DNA of 64,000 nt from Bacillota bacterium (GCA_023392535.1 JAEVYY010000031.1:30653-94652), one strand, 5' to 3'; positions 25,447 through 35,102 are shown, numbered from the stretch's first letter. The notes: generated by a model not told the origin, from the sequence alone. Translations and numbers: made by a program.

Positions 25447-26634
25447 ATGGAGAAAGTGATTTATTTAGATAATGCAGCCACAACAAGGACATCACCTGAA
25501 GTGGTGGAAGCAATGCTTCCGTATTTTACAGAATTTTATGGGAATCCGAGCAGTATCTATTCGCTTGCTGGAGATAGCAAGAGAGCAGTTACTGAGGCAC
25601 GTGAAACCATTGCCAACTCGCTAGGTACCGAGACGAATGAGATATATTTTACAGCAGGAGGTTCAGAGGCAGATAATTGGGCATTGAAGGCAACAGCAGA
25701 TGCTTATGCAGCAAAAGGAAAACATATCATAACTTCTAAAATTGAACACCATGCGATTCTCCATACCTGTGAATATCTGGAAAAAAAAGGATATGATATT
25801 ACTTATATTGATGTGGATGAGAATGGGATCGTCAAAGTAGAAGAGCTGGAAAAGGCAATCCGTCCAGATACGATACTGATATCTATTATGTTTGCCAATA
25901 ATGAGATAGGGACAATACAACCAATAAAGGAAATTGGGGAAATTGCCCATCGTAGAAAAATTTTATTTCACACAGATGCGGTACAGGCATATGGGCATAT
26001 TCCTATCAATATTGAGGAATGTCACATAGATATGTTGAGTTCCAGCGGGCATAAAGTAAATGGACCAAAAGGAATTGGATTTTTGTATATTAGAAGAGGC
26101 GTTAAGATACGTTCTTTTCTACATGGCGGTCAGCAGGAGAGAGGTAGAAGAGCAGGCACAGAAAATGTTACTGGAATTGTTGGAATGGGTGCTGCTGTAA
26201 AACGTGCGTTTACCATTATGGCAGATAAAGCACAAAAAGAGATTGCATTACGAGATTACATGATTTCAAGAATTAAACAAGAAGTTCCTTATTGCAGATT
26301 GAATGGTGATGAAAAGAAGCGGCTTCCCAATAATGTGAATTTCAGTTTTCAATTTATAGAAGGAGAATCTTTACTTATTAAATTGGATATGGAAGGAATT
26401 TGTGCTTCCAGTGGATCAGCATGCACGTCTGGATCCTTGGATCCGTCGCATGTAATGTTGGCAATCGGGTTACCTCATGAGATTGCACATGGTTCTTTAA
26501 GGCTCACTTTGAGTGAAGAAAATACAAAAGAAGAGATAGATTTTACCGTTGACAAGATAAAAGAAATCGTAGCATATCTTAGAAATATGTCACCTTTATA
26601 TGAAGATTTTTTAAAAAATACGAAAAAGGAGTAA
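25447..26634 (+). CDS. iscS: Cysteine desulfurase (IscS/NifS type)
   Basis: The 395-residue PLP enzyme takes sulfur from cysteine for Fe-S clusters and tRNA thiolation. It has YLDNAATTRTSPEVVEAM, ENEIYFTAGGSEADN, the PLP lysine in SSSGHKVNGPKGIG and the active Cys in SSGSACTSG. ATG 25447 follows GGGAGGA; the earlier in-frame ATG 25432 overlaps that site. nifU follows after 5 bases and mnmA after nifU, so the three genes form a sulfur-relay unit. Confidence 0.95.
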   Translation: MEKVIYLDNAATTRTSPEVVEAMLPYFTEFYGNPSSIYSLAGDSKRAVTEARETIANSLGTETNEIYFTAGGSEADNWALKATADAYAAKGKHIITSKIEHHAILHTCEYLEKKGYDITYIDVDENGIVKVEELEKAIRPDTILISIMFANNEIGTIQPIKEIGEIAHRRKILFHTDAVQAYGHIPINIEECHIDMLSSSGHKVNGPKGIGFLYIRRGVKIRSFLHGGQQERGRRAGTENVTGIVGMGAAVKRAFTIMADKAQKEIALRDYMISRIKQEVPYCRLNGDEKKRLPNNVNFSFQFIEGESLLIKLDMEGICASSGSACTSGSLDPSHVMLAIGLPHEIAHGSLRLTLSEENTKEEIDFTVDKIKEIVAYLRNMSPLYEDFLKNTKKE

Positions 26635-26639
26635 ATATT

Positions 26640-27083
26640 ATGTATAGTGAAAAAGTAATGGATCATTTTAATAATCCCAGAAATCTGGGGGAAATAGAAA
26701 ATGCAAGTGGTGTTGGAACGGTAGGAAATGCAAGATGTGGTGATATCATGCGTATCTATTTGGATATCGATGAAAATCAAATTATAAGAGACTGTAAATT
26801 TAAAACATTTGGATGTGGAGCAGCAGTTGCGACAAGTAGTATGGCTACCGAATTAGTAATAGGAAAGAGTATTAAGGAGGCCATGCAAGTGACCAATAAG
26901 GCAGTTATGGAGGCCTTGGACGGACTACCACCTGTTAAAGTGCATTGTTCTTTGCTTGCGGAAGAAGCGATTCATGCCGCGCTCTGGGATTATGCAGATA
27001 AAAATCACATTGTAATAGAGGGTTTGAGCAGACCGAAAACGGATATCCATGAAGGGGAAGAGAACGAAGCAGAAGAATATTAA
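26640..27083 (+). CDS. nifU: Fe-S cluster scaffold NifU/IscU-like
   Basis: The 147-residue scaffold has the three cluster-binding Cys in GNARCGD, FGCGAA and VHCSLLAEEAI, with the N-terminal signature MYSEKVMDHFNNPRNLG. It receives sulfur from the desulfurase encoded just upstream. The acidic C-terminal tail (IHEGEENEAEEY) is a lineage extension. AAAAAGGAG precedes the ATG. Confidence 0.94.
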   Translation: MYSEKVMDHFNNPRNLGEIENASGVGTVGNARCGDIMRIYLDIDENQIIRDCKFKTFGCGAAVATSSMATELVIGKSIKEAMQVTNKAVMEALDGLPPVKVHCSLLAEEAIHAALWDYADKNHIVIEGLSRPKTDIHEGEENEAEEY

Positions 27084-27151
27084 TTAGACAATCTCTGGAA
27101 CAAAATGATATACTATACTTTTAGGAAGAAAATGAAAGTGGAGATTGTCAG

Positions 27152-28228
27152 ATGAATAAAAAGGTCGTAGTGGGTATGTCTGGAGGTGTCGATTCCTCCG
27201 TGGCAGCCTACTTGTTAAAAAAGCAAGGGTATGATGTAATCGGTGTAACGATGCAGATTTGGCAGGACGAAGAGGAAGTTGTGAAGGAAGAAAATGGGGG
27301 ATGTTGTGGATTGTCTGCTGTGGATGATGCGAGACGTGTGGCTCAGACCTTGGATATTCCCTATTATGTCATGAACTTTAAAAAAGAATTCAAGGAAAAT
27401 GTGGTGGACTATTTTGTGGAAGAGTACCTACAGGGGAGAACACCGAATCCTTGCATTGCATGTAACCGTTATGTGAAATGGGAATCTCTTCTTAAAAGAA
27501 GTCTTTCGATTGGAGCTGAATTTATTGCGACGGGTCATTATGCAAGAGTAGAACAGTTACCAAATGGCAGATATACACTTCGCATGTCAGCAACCGCTGA
27601 TAAAGATCAGACCTATGCGCTATATAACCTGACGCAATATCAATTGGCACATACCATGATGCCGGTGGGCGAATACACCAAAGATGAGATTCGTACCATT
27701 GCGAAAGAAATGTATCTACCAGTAGCGCATAAGCCAGATAGTCAGGAAATTTGTTTTATACCGGACAATAATTACGCCGGATATATAGATGAAGTGGCAG
27801 TTGGTAGAGTACCAGGTGCTGGTAATTTTGTAACAGCGGATGGGGAGATTTTAGGTGTTCATAAAGGTATTACGCATTATACAGTAGGCCAGAGAAAAGG
27901 ATTAAATCTTTCCCTTGGGCATCCGGTATTTGTAACTGAGATCCGTCCGGAGACGAATGAAGTTGTTATTGGTGAAAATGAAGATGTTTATGCGACAGAG
28001 TTACTATGCGAAAAGTTGAATTTTATGTCCATAGAGGATTTAAGAGAGCCAAGAAAGGTTTTAGCAAAGATTCGATACAGCCATCGAGGTGATACCTGTT
28101 TGATTGAACGAATAGGAGATGATAAAATCAAGTGTACATTTGACCGACCGGTCAGGGCAATTACACCTGGGCAGGCAGTCGTTTTTTACGAGGGTGAATA
28201 TGTACTTGGCGGGGGAACGATCCTTTGA
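27152..28228 (+). CDS. mnmA: tRNA-specific 2-thiouridylase
   Basis: The 358-residue enzyme makes 2-thiouridine at wobble U34 of Lys, Glu and Gln tRNAs using sulfur from a desulfurase. It has the PP-loop GMSGGVDSSVAAYLL, the first catalytic Cys in NPCIACNRYVKW, the second in SQEICFIPDNNYAGYI, and HKGITHYTVGQRKGLN. GTGGAG precedes the ATG. Placement after iscS-nifU supports the sulfur route. Confidence 0.96.
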   Translation: MNKKVVVGMSGGVDSSVAAYLLKKQGYDVIGVTMQIWQDEEEVVKEENGGCCGLSAVDDARRVAQTLDIPYYVMNFKKEFKENVVDYFVEEYLQGRTPNPCIACNRYVKWESLLKRSLSIGAEFIATGHYARVEQLPNGRYTLRMSATADKDQTYALYNLTQYQLAHTMMPVGEYTKDEIRTIAKEMYLPVAHKPDSQEICFIPDNNYAGYIDEVAVGRVPGAGNFVTADGEILGVHKGITHYTVGQRKGLNLSLGHPVFVTEIRPETNEVVIGENEDVYATELLCEKLNFMSIEDLREPRKVLAKIRYSHRGDTCLIERIGDDKIKCTFDRPVRAITPGQAVVFYEGEYVLGGGTIL

Positions 28229-28237
28229 TCCGAATGC

Positions 28238-28289
28238 AAGATTACAATGATGTGAATGAAACTGTTTGGCATCATTGTAATCTTATTTT
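28238..28289. terminator. Bidirectional terminator between mnmA and the PHP gene
   Basis: AAGATTACAATGATG (28238-28252) pairs perfectly with CATCATTGTAATCTT (28270-28284), followed by ATTTTT. It lies between convergent genes. Confidence 0.85.
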
Positions 28290-28294
28290 TGGTC

Positions 28295-29110
28295 TTATAG
28301 TATTTTAAATTCCGGTAACCGGTTTTCATAAATACAGTAGTATTTAAATCCCAATGATTTCAGGATATCAGATGCCTTGTCGAAATGGCTGGCGATATCT
28401 TCTGGTCTATGTGCATCTGAACCAACAGTGATAATTTCACCACCTAATTCTTTATAACGTCTGATGATATCAATGCTTGGATTAGGTTCGTTCAGACCGG
28501 CACGGAAGCCACCAGTATTTAGTTCAATTCCTTTTTCGTTTTCTATGAGTAGTCTTAATATTTCATCAATCAGATCTGCATGTTGTGCATAAGAATAGTT
28601 TTTATTCTTATCTTTACCATAACGGACAACATAATCTAAATGACCAAATACATCATAATTTTCAAAAGCTTTGATATCTTCAAGGATAGCAGAAAAATAT
28701 TCCTCATAAGCGGCCCAGGAGGTACGACCTTCAAAGAAACTTGGATAGTAGGGGTCCCTTCCGTGGCAGATGTGTGCGGAGGCAATAATAAAATCATATT
28801 CCTGTTTTCTTATAAACATTAGCAATTCTTTTTTGATATGTGCCTGGATGCCAAGTTCGACTCCGAATAAAATCTGAATTTGATTCCTATATTTTTCCTT
28901 TAAAGTAGCAAGATCATAGAGATATGAATCAACATTGAGCAAGAATATCGGTGCTTGATTATCAACATATACATAGTCAATATCGTGGTGTTCTGTAAAA
29001 CACATATGAGTGAGTTTTCTTTTTATTCCGCTACGTATCATATCTTCCATCTTTGCGGTAGAATCCCCTGAAAAATTAGAATGTAAATGAAAATCAGATG
29101 TGAGAGCCAT
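28295..29110 (-). CDS. PHP-family histidinol-phosphatase-like phosphatase
   Basis: The 271-residue PHP metallohydrolase resembles HisK/HisJ histidinol-phosphatase. Metal ligands are visible in SDFHLHSNFSGD, CFTEHHDIDY, FGVELGIQ, IIASAHI, FGHLDYVVRYG and the final VGSDAHRPEDIASHF. It could serve the penultimate step of histidine synthesis, but no his gene is close and other PHP phosphoesterase roles are possible. GGAGG precedes the ATG. Confidence 0.85.
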   Translation of the reverse strand: MALTSDFHLHSNFSGDSTAKMEDMIRSGIKRKLTHMCFTEHHDIDYVYVDNQAPIFLLNVDSYLYDLATLKEKYRNQIQILFGVELGIQAHIKKELLMFIRKQEYDFIIASAHICHGRDPYYPSFFEGRTSWAAYEEYFSAILEDIKAFENYDVFGHLDYVVRYGKDKNKNYSYAQHADLIDEILRLLIENEKGIELNTGGFRAGLNEPNPSIDIIRRYKELGGEIITVGSDAHRPEDIASHFDKASDILKSLGFKYYCIYENRLPEFKIL

Positions 29111-29245
29111 ATATTTCCTCCATATTCATTTTATTATGGTCTCCTAGAGTGTAACCGATTTTGGCAAAAAAATCAAAAAAATAGTAAGAAAAGGTGATTT
29201 TTCCACCATTCTTTCAAATTTAAAAAAGATTTTTGAAAATACATC

Positions 29246-29274
29246 TTGAATTTTTCTACTGAACCTTGTAAAAT
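29246..29274 (+). promoter_or_regulatory. Promoter of gap
   Basis: TTGAAT (29246-29251), 17 bases, TAAAAT (29269-29274), behind A-rich tracts that could act as an UP element. A TTGACA at 29293 lacks a good -10. Confidence 0.55.
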
Positions 29275-29357
29275 AAACGTGCTGATAAAAATTTGACAAT
29301 CATATCCTATATGATTTTCATAAAAAAATATTTATTTAATTCTAGGAGGAATTACAA

Positions 29358-30371
29358 ATGGCAGTTAAAGTAGCAATCAATGGTTTTGGCCGTATTGGTC
29401 GTCTTGCATTCAGACAAATGTTCGGTGCAGAAGGTTATGAAGTAGTAGCAATCAACGACTTAACAAGTCCTAAAATGTTAGCACACTTATTAAAATATGA
29501 TTCATCACAAGGAAGATACGCTTTGGCTGATAAAGTTACAGCAGGTGAAGATTCTATTACAGTTGATGGAAAAGAAATTAAAATTTATAAATTCCCAGAT
29601 GCAAACAACTGCCCATGGGGAGAATTAAAAGTTGATGTTGTTTTAGAATGTTCAGGATTCTATACATCCAAAGAAAAAGCACAGGCTCACATCAATGCAG
29701 GTGCTCGTAAAGTAGTTATCTCTGCTCCAGCAGGAAATGATCTTCCTACAGTTGTATTCAACACAAACCATGAGACATTAAAAGCAGAAGATACCATTAT
29801 CTCTGCAGCTTCTTGCACAACGAACTGCTTAGCTCCTATGGCAGATGCATTGAACAAGTTAGCTCCTATCCAATCTGGTATCATGAACACAATTCATGCT
29901 TACACAGGAGATCAAATGACTCTTGATGGACCTCAGAGAAATGGTGATTTAAGAAGATCTCGTGCAGCAGCTATCAATATTGTTCCTAACTCAACAGGTG
30001 CTGCTAAAGCAATCGGTTTAGTTATTCCTGAATTAAATGGAAAATTAATCGGTTCTGCACAACGTGTACCAACTCCTACTGGTTCTACTACAATCTTAGT
30101 TGCAGTTGTTAAAGGTGCTGTTACTGTAGATGAAATCAATGCAGCTATGAAAGCAGCTGTAACAGAATCTTTTGGTTATACAGAAGAACAATTAGTATCT
30201 AGCGATATCGTTGGTATGAGATTTGGTTCTTTATTTGATGCGACACAGACTATGGCATCTAAAATGGAAGATGGAAACACTCAGGTACAAGTTGTTTCAT
30301 GGTATGACAATGAAAATTCATACACAAGCCAGATGGTTCGTACAATCAAATTCTTCTCAGAATTATCATAA
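29358..30371 (+). CDS. gap: Glyceraldehyde-3-phosphate dehydrogenase
   Basis: The 337-residue NAD-dependent glycolytic enzyme has GFGRIGRLAFR, the active Cys in SAASCTTNCLAP, the catalytic His in MNTIHAYTGDQM, and SWYDNENSYTSQMVR. Codon use is strongly biased, as expected for a highly expressed gene. CTAGGAGGAATT gives an optimal ribosome site. A strong hairpin separates it from pgk. Confidence 0.98.
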   Translation: MAVKVAINGFGRIGRLAFRQMFGAEGYEVVAINDLTSPKMLAHLLKYDSSQGRYALADKVTAGEDSITVDGKEIKIYKFPDANNCPWGELKVDVVLECSGFYTSKEKAQAHINAGARKVVISAPAGNDLPTVVFNTNHETLKAEDTIISAASCTTNCLAPMADALNKLAPIQSGIMNTIHAYTGDQMTLDGPQRNGDLRRSRAAAINIVPNSTGAAKAIGLVIPELNGKLIGSAQRVPTPTGSTTILVAVVKGAVTVDEINAAMKAAVTESFGYTEEQLVSSDIVGMRFGSLFDATQTMASKMEDGNTQVQVVSWYDNENSYTSQMVRTIKFFSELS

Positions 30372-30404
30372 TCTGAGAAAGCTTGAATATATAGTAAGAT
30401 CCTA

Positions 30405-30439
30405 AAAATGGATCCGATCCATGGGATCGGATCCATTTT
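30405..30439 (+). terminator. 16-bp hairpin between gap and pgk
   Basis: AAAATGGATCCGATCC (30405-30420), a 3-base loop, and its exact complement (30424-30439). There is no T run beyond the stem, so partial termination or an mRNA-stabilising 3' end for gap is likely. Confidence 0.7.
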
Positions 30440-30473
30440 CTAGGTTTGAAATAATAACAAGGAGGACATACAC

Positions 30474-31682
30474 ATGTCATTAAATAAGAAATCAGTAGAT
30501 GATATCAATGTGAAAGGAAAACGCGTTCTTTGCAGATGTGACTTTAACGTGCCTTTAAAGAATGGCGTTATTACAGATATAAACCGTCTAACAGCAGCAC
30601 TTCCTACCATTAAAAAATTAGTGGCAGATGGCGGTAAAGTAATTCTTTGCTCCCATCTTGGAAAACCTAAGGGAGAGCCAAAACCAGAATTGTCATTGGC
30701 ACCGGTTGCTGTGAAATTAGCTCAGTTACTTGGACAAGAAGTAAAATTTGCAGCAGATGCAGAAGTCGTTGGAGCAAATGCAAAAGCAGCGGTAGAAGCA
30801 ATGAATGACGGCGATGTTGTATTACTTGAAAATACACGTTACAGAATGGAAGAAACAAAAAATGGAGAAGCGTTCTCCAAAGAGCTTGCTTCCATCTGTG
30901 ATATATTTGTAAATGATGCATTTGGGACTGCCCATAGGGCTCACTGTTCGAATGTAGGTGTTGCAGAGTTAGTAGACACAGCAGTTGTTGGATACTTGAT
31001 GCAGAAAGAAATCGATTTCCTTGGAAATGCAGTAGAAAATCCAGTAAGACCTTTTGTAGCAATTCTTGGAGGTGCAAAAGTCGCTGACAAATTAAATGTA
31101 ATTTCTAACCTACTGGAAAAATGTGATACCTTAATCATTGGTGGTGGTATGGCATTTACATTCTTAAAAGCAAAAGGATATGAAATTGGTAGTTCCTTAG
31201 TGGATGATGAGAAACTGGAATACTGCAAAGAAATGATGGCAAAAGCTGAAAAACTTGGTAAAAACCTTCTTCTGCCAATCGATACAGCAGCTGCAAAAGA
31301 GTTTCCTAATCCAATTGATGCAGAAATAGAAGCTATCAATGTAGAATCAGATAATATTCCTGCTGGTATGATGGGTCTGGATATTGGAACAAAAGCAGCA
31401 GTTATGTATGCAGATGCTGTAAAATCGGCTAAGACAGTTGTTTGGAACGGACCAATGGGTGTTTTTGAAAATCCAGTTCTTGCAAAAGGGACCATTGCTG
31501 TAGCAAAAGCTTTGGCTGAAACAGATGCTACAACAATTATTGGTGGTGGTGATTCTGCTGCTGCTGTAAATCAATTGGGATTTGGTGATAAAATGACTCA
31601 CATCTCAACTGGTGGTGGTGCATCACTTGAATTCTTAGAAGGAAAAGAATTACCTGGCGTTGCAGCCGCTAACGATAAATAA
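30474..31682 (+). CDS. pgk: Phosphoglycerate kinase
   Basis: The 402-residue kinase makes ATP from 1,3-bisphosphoglycerate. It has LCRCDFNVPLKNG, CSHLGKPKGE, ILGGAKVADKLNV, WNGPMGVFE and IIGGGDSAAAVNQLG. AACAAGGAGGA precedes the ATG. tpiA follows 36 bases later. Confidence 0.98.
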   Translation: MSLNKKSVDDINVKGKRVLCRCDFNVPLKNGVITDINRLTAALPTIKKLVADGGKVILCSHLGKPKGEPKPELSLAPVAVKLAQLLGQEVKFAADAEVVGANAKAAVEAMNDGDVVLLENTRYRMEETKNGEAFSKELASICDIFVNDAFGTAHRAHCSNVGVAELVDTAVVGYLMQKEIDFLGNAVENPVRPFVAILGGAKVADKLNVISNLLEKCDTLIIGGGMAFTFLKAKGYEIGSSLVDDEKLEYCKEMMAKAEKLGKNLLLPIDTAAAKEFPNPIDAEIEAINVESDNIPAGMMGLDIGTKAAVMYADAVKSAKTVVWNGPMGVFENPVLAKGTIAVAKALAETDATTIIGGGDSAAAVNQLGFGDKMTHISTGGGASLEFLEGKELPGVAAANDK

Positions 31683-31718
31683 AAAATAAAATAATATATT
31701 TTAAGGAGATTTTTAATC

Positions 31719-32468
31719 ATGGCTAGAAAAAAAATTATCGCTGGTAACTGGAAAATGAACATGACTCCAAGCGAAGCAGTAGAATTGGTAAATACATTAA
31801 AACCATTGGTAGCTACAGATGAGGCAGATGTTATTTTTTGTGTGCCGGCTATCGACATTATTCCTGCAATGGAAGCTGCAAAAGGATCGAATATTCAAAT
31901 CGGTGCTGAAAATATGTACTATGAAGAAAAGGGCGCGTTTACAGGCGAAATCTCTCCAGCTATGTTAACAGATGTTGGGGTAAAATATGTGGTTCTTGGA
32001 CACTCCGAAAGAAGAGAGTACTTTGGTGAAACAAGTGAAATCGTGAATAAGAAAGTGTTGAAAGCTTTTGAACATGGCATTACTCCTATTATGTGCTGTG
32101 GTGAAACATTAGACCAGAGAGAACAAGGTGTAACGATGGACTTCATCCGTCAACAGGTTAAAGTTGGATTCTTAAATGTAACAGCAGAACAGGCTAAAAC
32201 AGCTGTTATCGCTTACGAACCAATTTGGGCTATCGGAACAGGCAAGACAGCTACAACAGAACAAGCACAGGAGGTATGTAAGGGAATTCGCGACTGTATC
32301 GCTGAAATCTATGATGAAGCAACAGCAGCTGCTATCCGTATTCAGTATGGCGGTTCTGTTAATGCAGCGACAGCTCCAGAATTGTTTACACAGCCAGATA
32401 TTGACGGCGGTCTAGTTGGTGGAGCGGCTCTTAAACCAGAATTTGGAAAAATTGTTAACTGGAAATAA
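31719..32468 (+). CDS. tpiA: Triose-phosphate isomerase
   Basis: The 249-residue enzyme interconverts DHAP and glyceraldehyde-3-phosphate. It has IAGNWKMNM, the catalytic His in VVLGHSERREYFGE, the catalytic Glu in AYEPIWAIGTGK, and IQYGGSVN. AAGGAG precedes the ATG and a terminator follows. Confidence 0.98.
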   Translation: MARKKIIAGNWKMNMTPSEAVELVNTLKPLVATDEADVIFCVPAIDIIPAMEAAKGSNIQIGAENMYYEEKGAFTGEISPAMLTDVGVKYVVLGHSERREYFGETSEIVNKKVLKAFEHGITPIMCCGETLDQREQGVTMDFIRQQVKVGFLNVTAEQAKTAVIAYEPIWAIGTGKTATTEQAQEVCKGIRDCIAEIYDEATAAAIRIQYGGSVNAATAPELFTQPDIDGGLVGGAALKPEFGKIVNWK

Positions 32469-32502
32469 GTTCATAATTTTATTTAAATATTTTGCTGATA
32501 TT

Positions 32503-32537
32503 AAAACCCTAAAATGTTTTGTTTTAGGGTTTTTCTT
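32503..32537 (+). terminator. Terminator after tpiA
   Basis: AAAACCCTAAAA (32503-32514) pairs with TTTTAGGGTTTT (32522-32533), then a T-rich tail. Confidence 0.85.
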
Positions 32538-32589
32538 TCAATAATAGTATGATGTTAGCAAAAGTATTTACATAGTCAGGAGTTGTTGT

Positions 32590-33246
32590 ATGAGTCTGTT
32601 AGACATGCATCAGATTTTAAGTATCTTAGAAATGATAGGTGTAGTTGCATTTTCGATATCAGGAGCTATGGTTGCCATTGATAATCGCTTAGATCTATTT
32701 GGAGTTATCTTTGTAAGTGTGATGACATCATTGGGAGGCGGCGTTACCAGAGATATTTTGATCGGTAAATTACCGCCACAGATGTTTGAAAATTATACAT
32801 GTATCACCATATCCGTTGCGATCTCTTTAATCGTATTTATTGTTGTATATGTAACTAGAGCATATTACAAAAAACACGTGAAGATAATTGAGACAATTAA
32901 TAATGTATTTGATGCGCTTGGTCTTGGTGTCTTTTCCATATTTGGTATTCAGGTCGCCATCAATACTGGATTTGGATACAATAAATTTCTGCTTGTATTT
33001 TTAGGAATGATAACAGGTGTTGGAGGTGGTTTGATCAGAGATATCATTGTTGGAAGAACACCTGTCATTTTTTCTAAATATATTTATGCAGTTGCAGCAA
33101 TATTGGGGGGAATTATGTATCTTATCTGTTGTTTCATGAAAATTTCAGAAGGTATATCTACCATGGCAGGAATCTTTGTAATATTTGTGATACGGATGCT
33201 ATCAACCTATTATAAGTGGAATCTGCCCAAGATACCTTTACAATAG
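32590..33246 (+). CDS. TRIC-type cation channel family protein (UPF0126/YadS)
   Basis: The 218-residue protein has about seven hydrophobic segments arranged as two repeats, each with a Gly-rich turn: GGGVTRDILIGKLPP (first) and GVGGGLIRDIIVGRTP (second). This internal duplication is the hallmark of the bacterial TRIC/YadS family, trimeric cation channels. CAGGAG precedes the ATG. It follows the tpiA terminator and leads into a glycosyltransferase. Confidence 0.85.
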   Translation: MSLLDMHQILSILEMIGVVAFSISGAMVAIDNRLDLFGVIFVSVMTSLGGGVTRDILIGKLPPQMFENYTCITISVAISLIVFIVVYVTRAYYKKHVKIIETINNVFDALGLGVFSIFGIQVAINTGFGYNKFLLVFLGMITGVGGGLIRDIIVGRTPVIFSKYIYAVAAILGGIMYLICCFMKISEGISTMAGIFVIFVIRMLSTYYKWNLPKIPLQ

Positions 33247-33278
33247 TAAATAAGAGAATTATCAGGGGGGAATTTGAA

Positions 33279-34391
33279 ATGAAAGTATTACATTTATTGA
33301 GTGCAGGATATATTGGGGGAATAGAAGTGCTGTGTAAAGATATTGCACAAAGAGATAAAGAGAATAATATCTTTGCTTTTTTATTTGGTGGAGGAGCAAT
33401 GGAAGATAAAATAAAGGAAATAGGGGTACCTGTCTATTCGGTTTATAAGGAGAAGCACGTAAATACAAGGAAGCGCATAAAACGTTTACTTACGATCTGC
33501 GAGGAAAATCAGATTCAGGCAGTCATTGTCCACAAAGAAGGAATCGATATCCTGCTTCACTATCTGCTATTGGCAAGAAGGAGACCTGATCTTTATTTTA
33601 TTCGATATTTCCACACGGCATTTGAAGAAAAGTATTACTATGTTGGAAATTGTATCACAAATAAAATAAACAAATATCTTATTTGGCAGTCCATTAAGAA
33701 ATCAGACAGTATTGTCTCAGTCTCAAAATGCGTAGAAGAAAGCCTTTATTGTCATTTTAAAGTAGACCCCAGAAAAATGCATGTCATCTATAATGGGATC
33801 AGTGAAGACCTTTTCGCGGATAGTCAGGAAAAAAATGATGAAAATAAAAATAAGTTAGAAATTATTTATGTTGGAAGAATTGTAGATGCAAAAGGTATTG
33901 ATGTCTTAATAAATGCTTTTATGGGAGTGTTGGAAAAGAAGCCAGAAATAAAATTACGTTTGTTAGGAGACGGAGAAGCGAGGATTGGCTATGAGGAGAA
34001 GGTACGATCCATGGGTATTGAAGAAAGTGTCATATTTGAAGGATTTCAATTGGAAAAAGAAAAATATTTAAAGAATGCAGATATCTTCGTATATCCTTCC
34101 AGATGTGAGGAGGCTTTTGGAATCTCTATTGTGGAGGCTATGGCGTATGGATTACTCTGTATTGCGTCTAATGTGGGAGGAATTCCGGAGGTCATAAAAG
34201 ACAGAAAAAACGGTTTTTTGTTTCAAAGCGAAGATAGTCTGGATCTGGAAAGCAAATTGCTGGTGGCTATTACAGCAATAGAAAAGGGGCAGGATAAGGA
34301 AATGGCATTAGAGGCCAAAAAGACGGCCCATTTTTTTACAATAGATCAGACAGTGAAGCAATTGAATGATATGTATCAATCTCTACCGTAA
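33279..34391 (+). CDS. Glycosyltransferase, GT4 (GT1-like) family
   Basis: The 370-residue GT-B glycosyltransferase starts MKVLHLLSAGYIGGIEVLCK. The nucleotide-sugar domain has IYVGRIVDAKGIDVLI, LGDGEA, VIFEGFQ and YPSRCEEAFGISIVEAMAYGLL, where E-x7-E is the retaining GT4 signature. ATG 33279 follows CAGGGGGG; the longer ORF from 33216 overlaps the upstream gene and is rejected. Acceptor unknown. Its last 9 bases overlap the end of the convergent crp-like gene. Confidence 0.85.
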   Translation: MKVLHLLSAGYIGGIEVLCKDIAQRDKENNIFAFLFGGGAMEDKIKEIGVPVYSVYKEKHVNTRKRIKRLLTICEENQIQAVIVHKEGIDILLHYLLLARRRPDLYFIRYFHTAFEEKYYYVGNCITNKINKYLIWQSIKKSDSIVSVSKCVEESLYCHFKVDPRKMHVIYNGISEDLFADSQEKNDENKNKLEIIYVGRIVDAKGIDVLINAFMGVLEKKPEIKLRLLGDGEARIGYEEKVRSMGIEESVIFEGFQLEKEKYLKNADIFVYPSRCEEAFGISIVEAMAYGLLCIASNVGGIPEVIKDRKNGFLFQSEDSLDLESKLLVAITAIEKGQDKEMALEAKKTAHFFTIDQTVKQLNDMYQSLP

Positions 34392-35045
34392 ATGAAACCG
34401 ATTTTTTCGATAATCCAAAATCCCTTCTTCTTGTAACTTACTGAGCTCATTTGACATGGCGCTACGGTCCACAGTCAGATAATCGGCAAGTTGCTGCCTG
34501 TTAAATGGAATTTCAAAAGAGGAACTGGAATTTTTGAGGGATTCACCTGAGAGGTAAGAAAGTAATTTCTCTCTGGTGGATCTTTTCGAGGTGTGCTCCA
34601 TTTTTTGCGTGAGAAGCAGGTTCTTATGCGCAAAAATATAGATCATATTTTTAATCAATTTTGTATGGAATGTACAGGCATTACTGCAAAGAGTCATAAT
34701 TTTATTTATATTAAGAAAGAGAATGGTGCATGACTCCACAGCAACGACACTGACTTCCAGGGGCAGATTCGGAAGACTGGCATACGTTTCTCCGAATATC
34801 TTTCCAGTGGTTGCTTCCATCAAGATCGTCCGATTACCCCAAAAGTCTTCTTTTATGATATGAACGCAACCTGTAAGTACCATTCCAATTGATTCCGTGG
34901 TTTCTCCGCTCCGAAAGATAAAATTCCCCTTTTGATAAGTGAGGGGGGTAGCCGACATACAGGATAATACGGAGGAAATATCAGTCTCCTCGATTCCTTG
35001 AAATAAAAGGGAATTCTTTAAAATTTTCGTATTGATTTCAATCAT
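34383..35045 (-). CDS. Crp/Fnr-family transcription regulator
   Basis: The 220-residue protein has an N-terminal cyclic-nucleotide-binding-like beta roll (NFIFRSGETTESIGMVLTGCVHIIKEDFWGNRTIL, GKIFGETYA) and a C-terminal winged helix (STREKLLSYLSGES, PFNRQQLADYLTVDRSAMSNELSKLQEEGIL). No FNR-type N-terminal Cys cluster is present, although Cys residues occur at TLCSNACTF. It is divergent from a ferredoxin gene, with palindromes in between, a layout typical of redox or nitrosative-stress regulators that control the neighbour. Confidence 0.88.
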   Translation of the reverse strand: MIEINTKILKNSLLFQGIEETDISSVLSCMSATPLTYQKGNFIFRSGETTESIGMVLTGCVHIIKEDFWGNRTILMEATTGKIFGETYASLPNLPLEVSVVAVESCTILFLNINKIMTLCSNACTFHTKLIKNMIYIFAHKNLLLTQKMEHTSKRSTREKLLSYLSGESLKNSSSSFEIPFNRQQLADYLTVDRSAMSNELSKLQEEGILDYRKNRFHLR

Positions 35046-35087
35046 CTGTCTTTGCTCCTATCAGAAAAATAATAAGTTCCATAAAAT

Positions 35088-35102
35088 TTGTTGGAATAAC
35101 AA
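35088..35102. promoter_or_regulatory. Palindrome 1 in the crp/ferredoxin divergent region
   Basis: TTGTT-GGAAT-AACAA, perfect 5-bp arms, nearest the regulator gene. Confidence 0.4.

Noticed and set aside
28376..28384. TTGTCGAAA match to a Spo0A (0A) box
   Set aside because: It lies inside the PHP phosphatase coding sequence, far from any promoter; chance is likely.
30941..31495. Long minus-strand ORF (184 codons) opposite pgk
   Set aside because: It is a shadow of the highly biased pgk codons; no ribosome site or protein-like motif. The same applies to minus-strand ORFs over thlA (38737-39329), yicC (8653-9030) and rnr (47698-48192).
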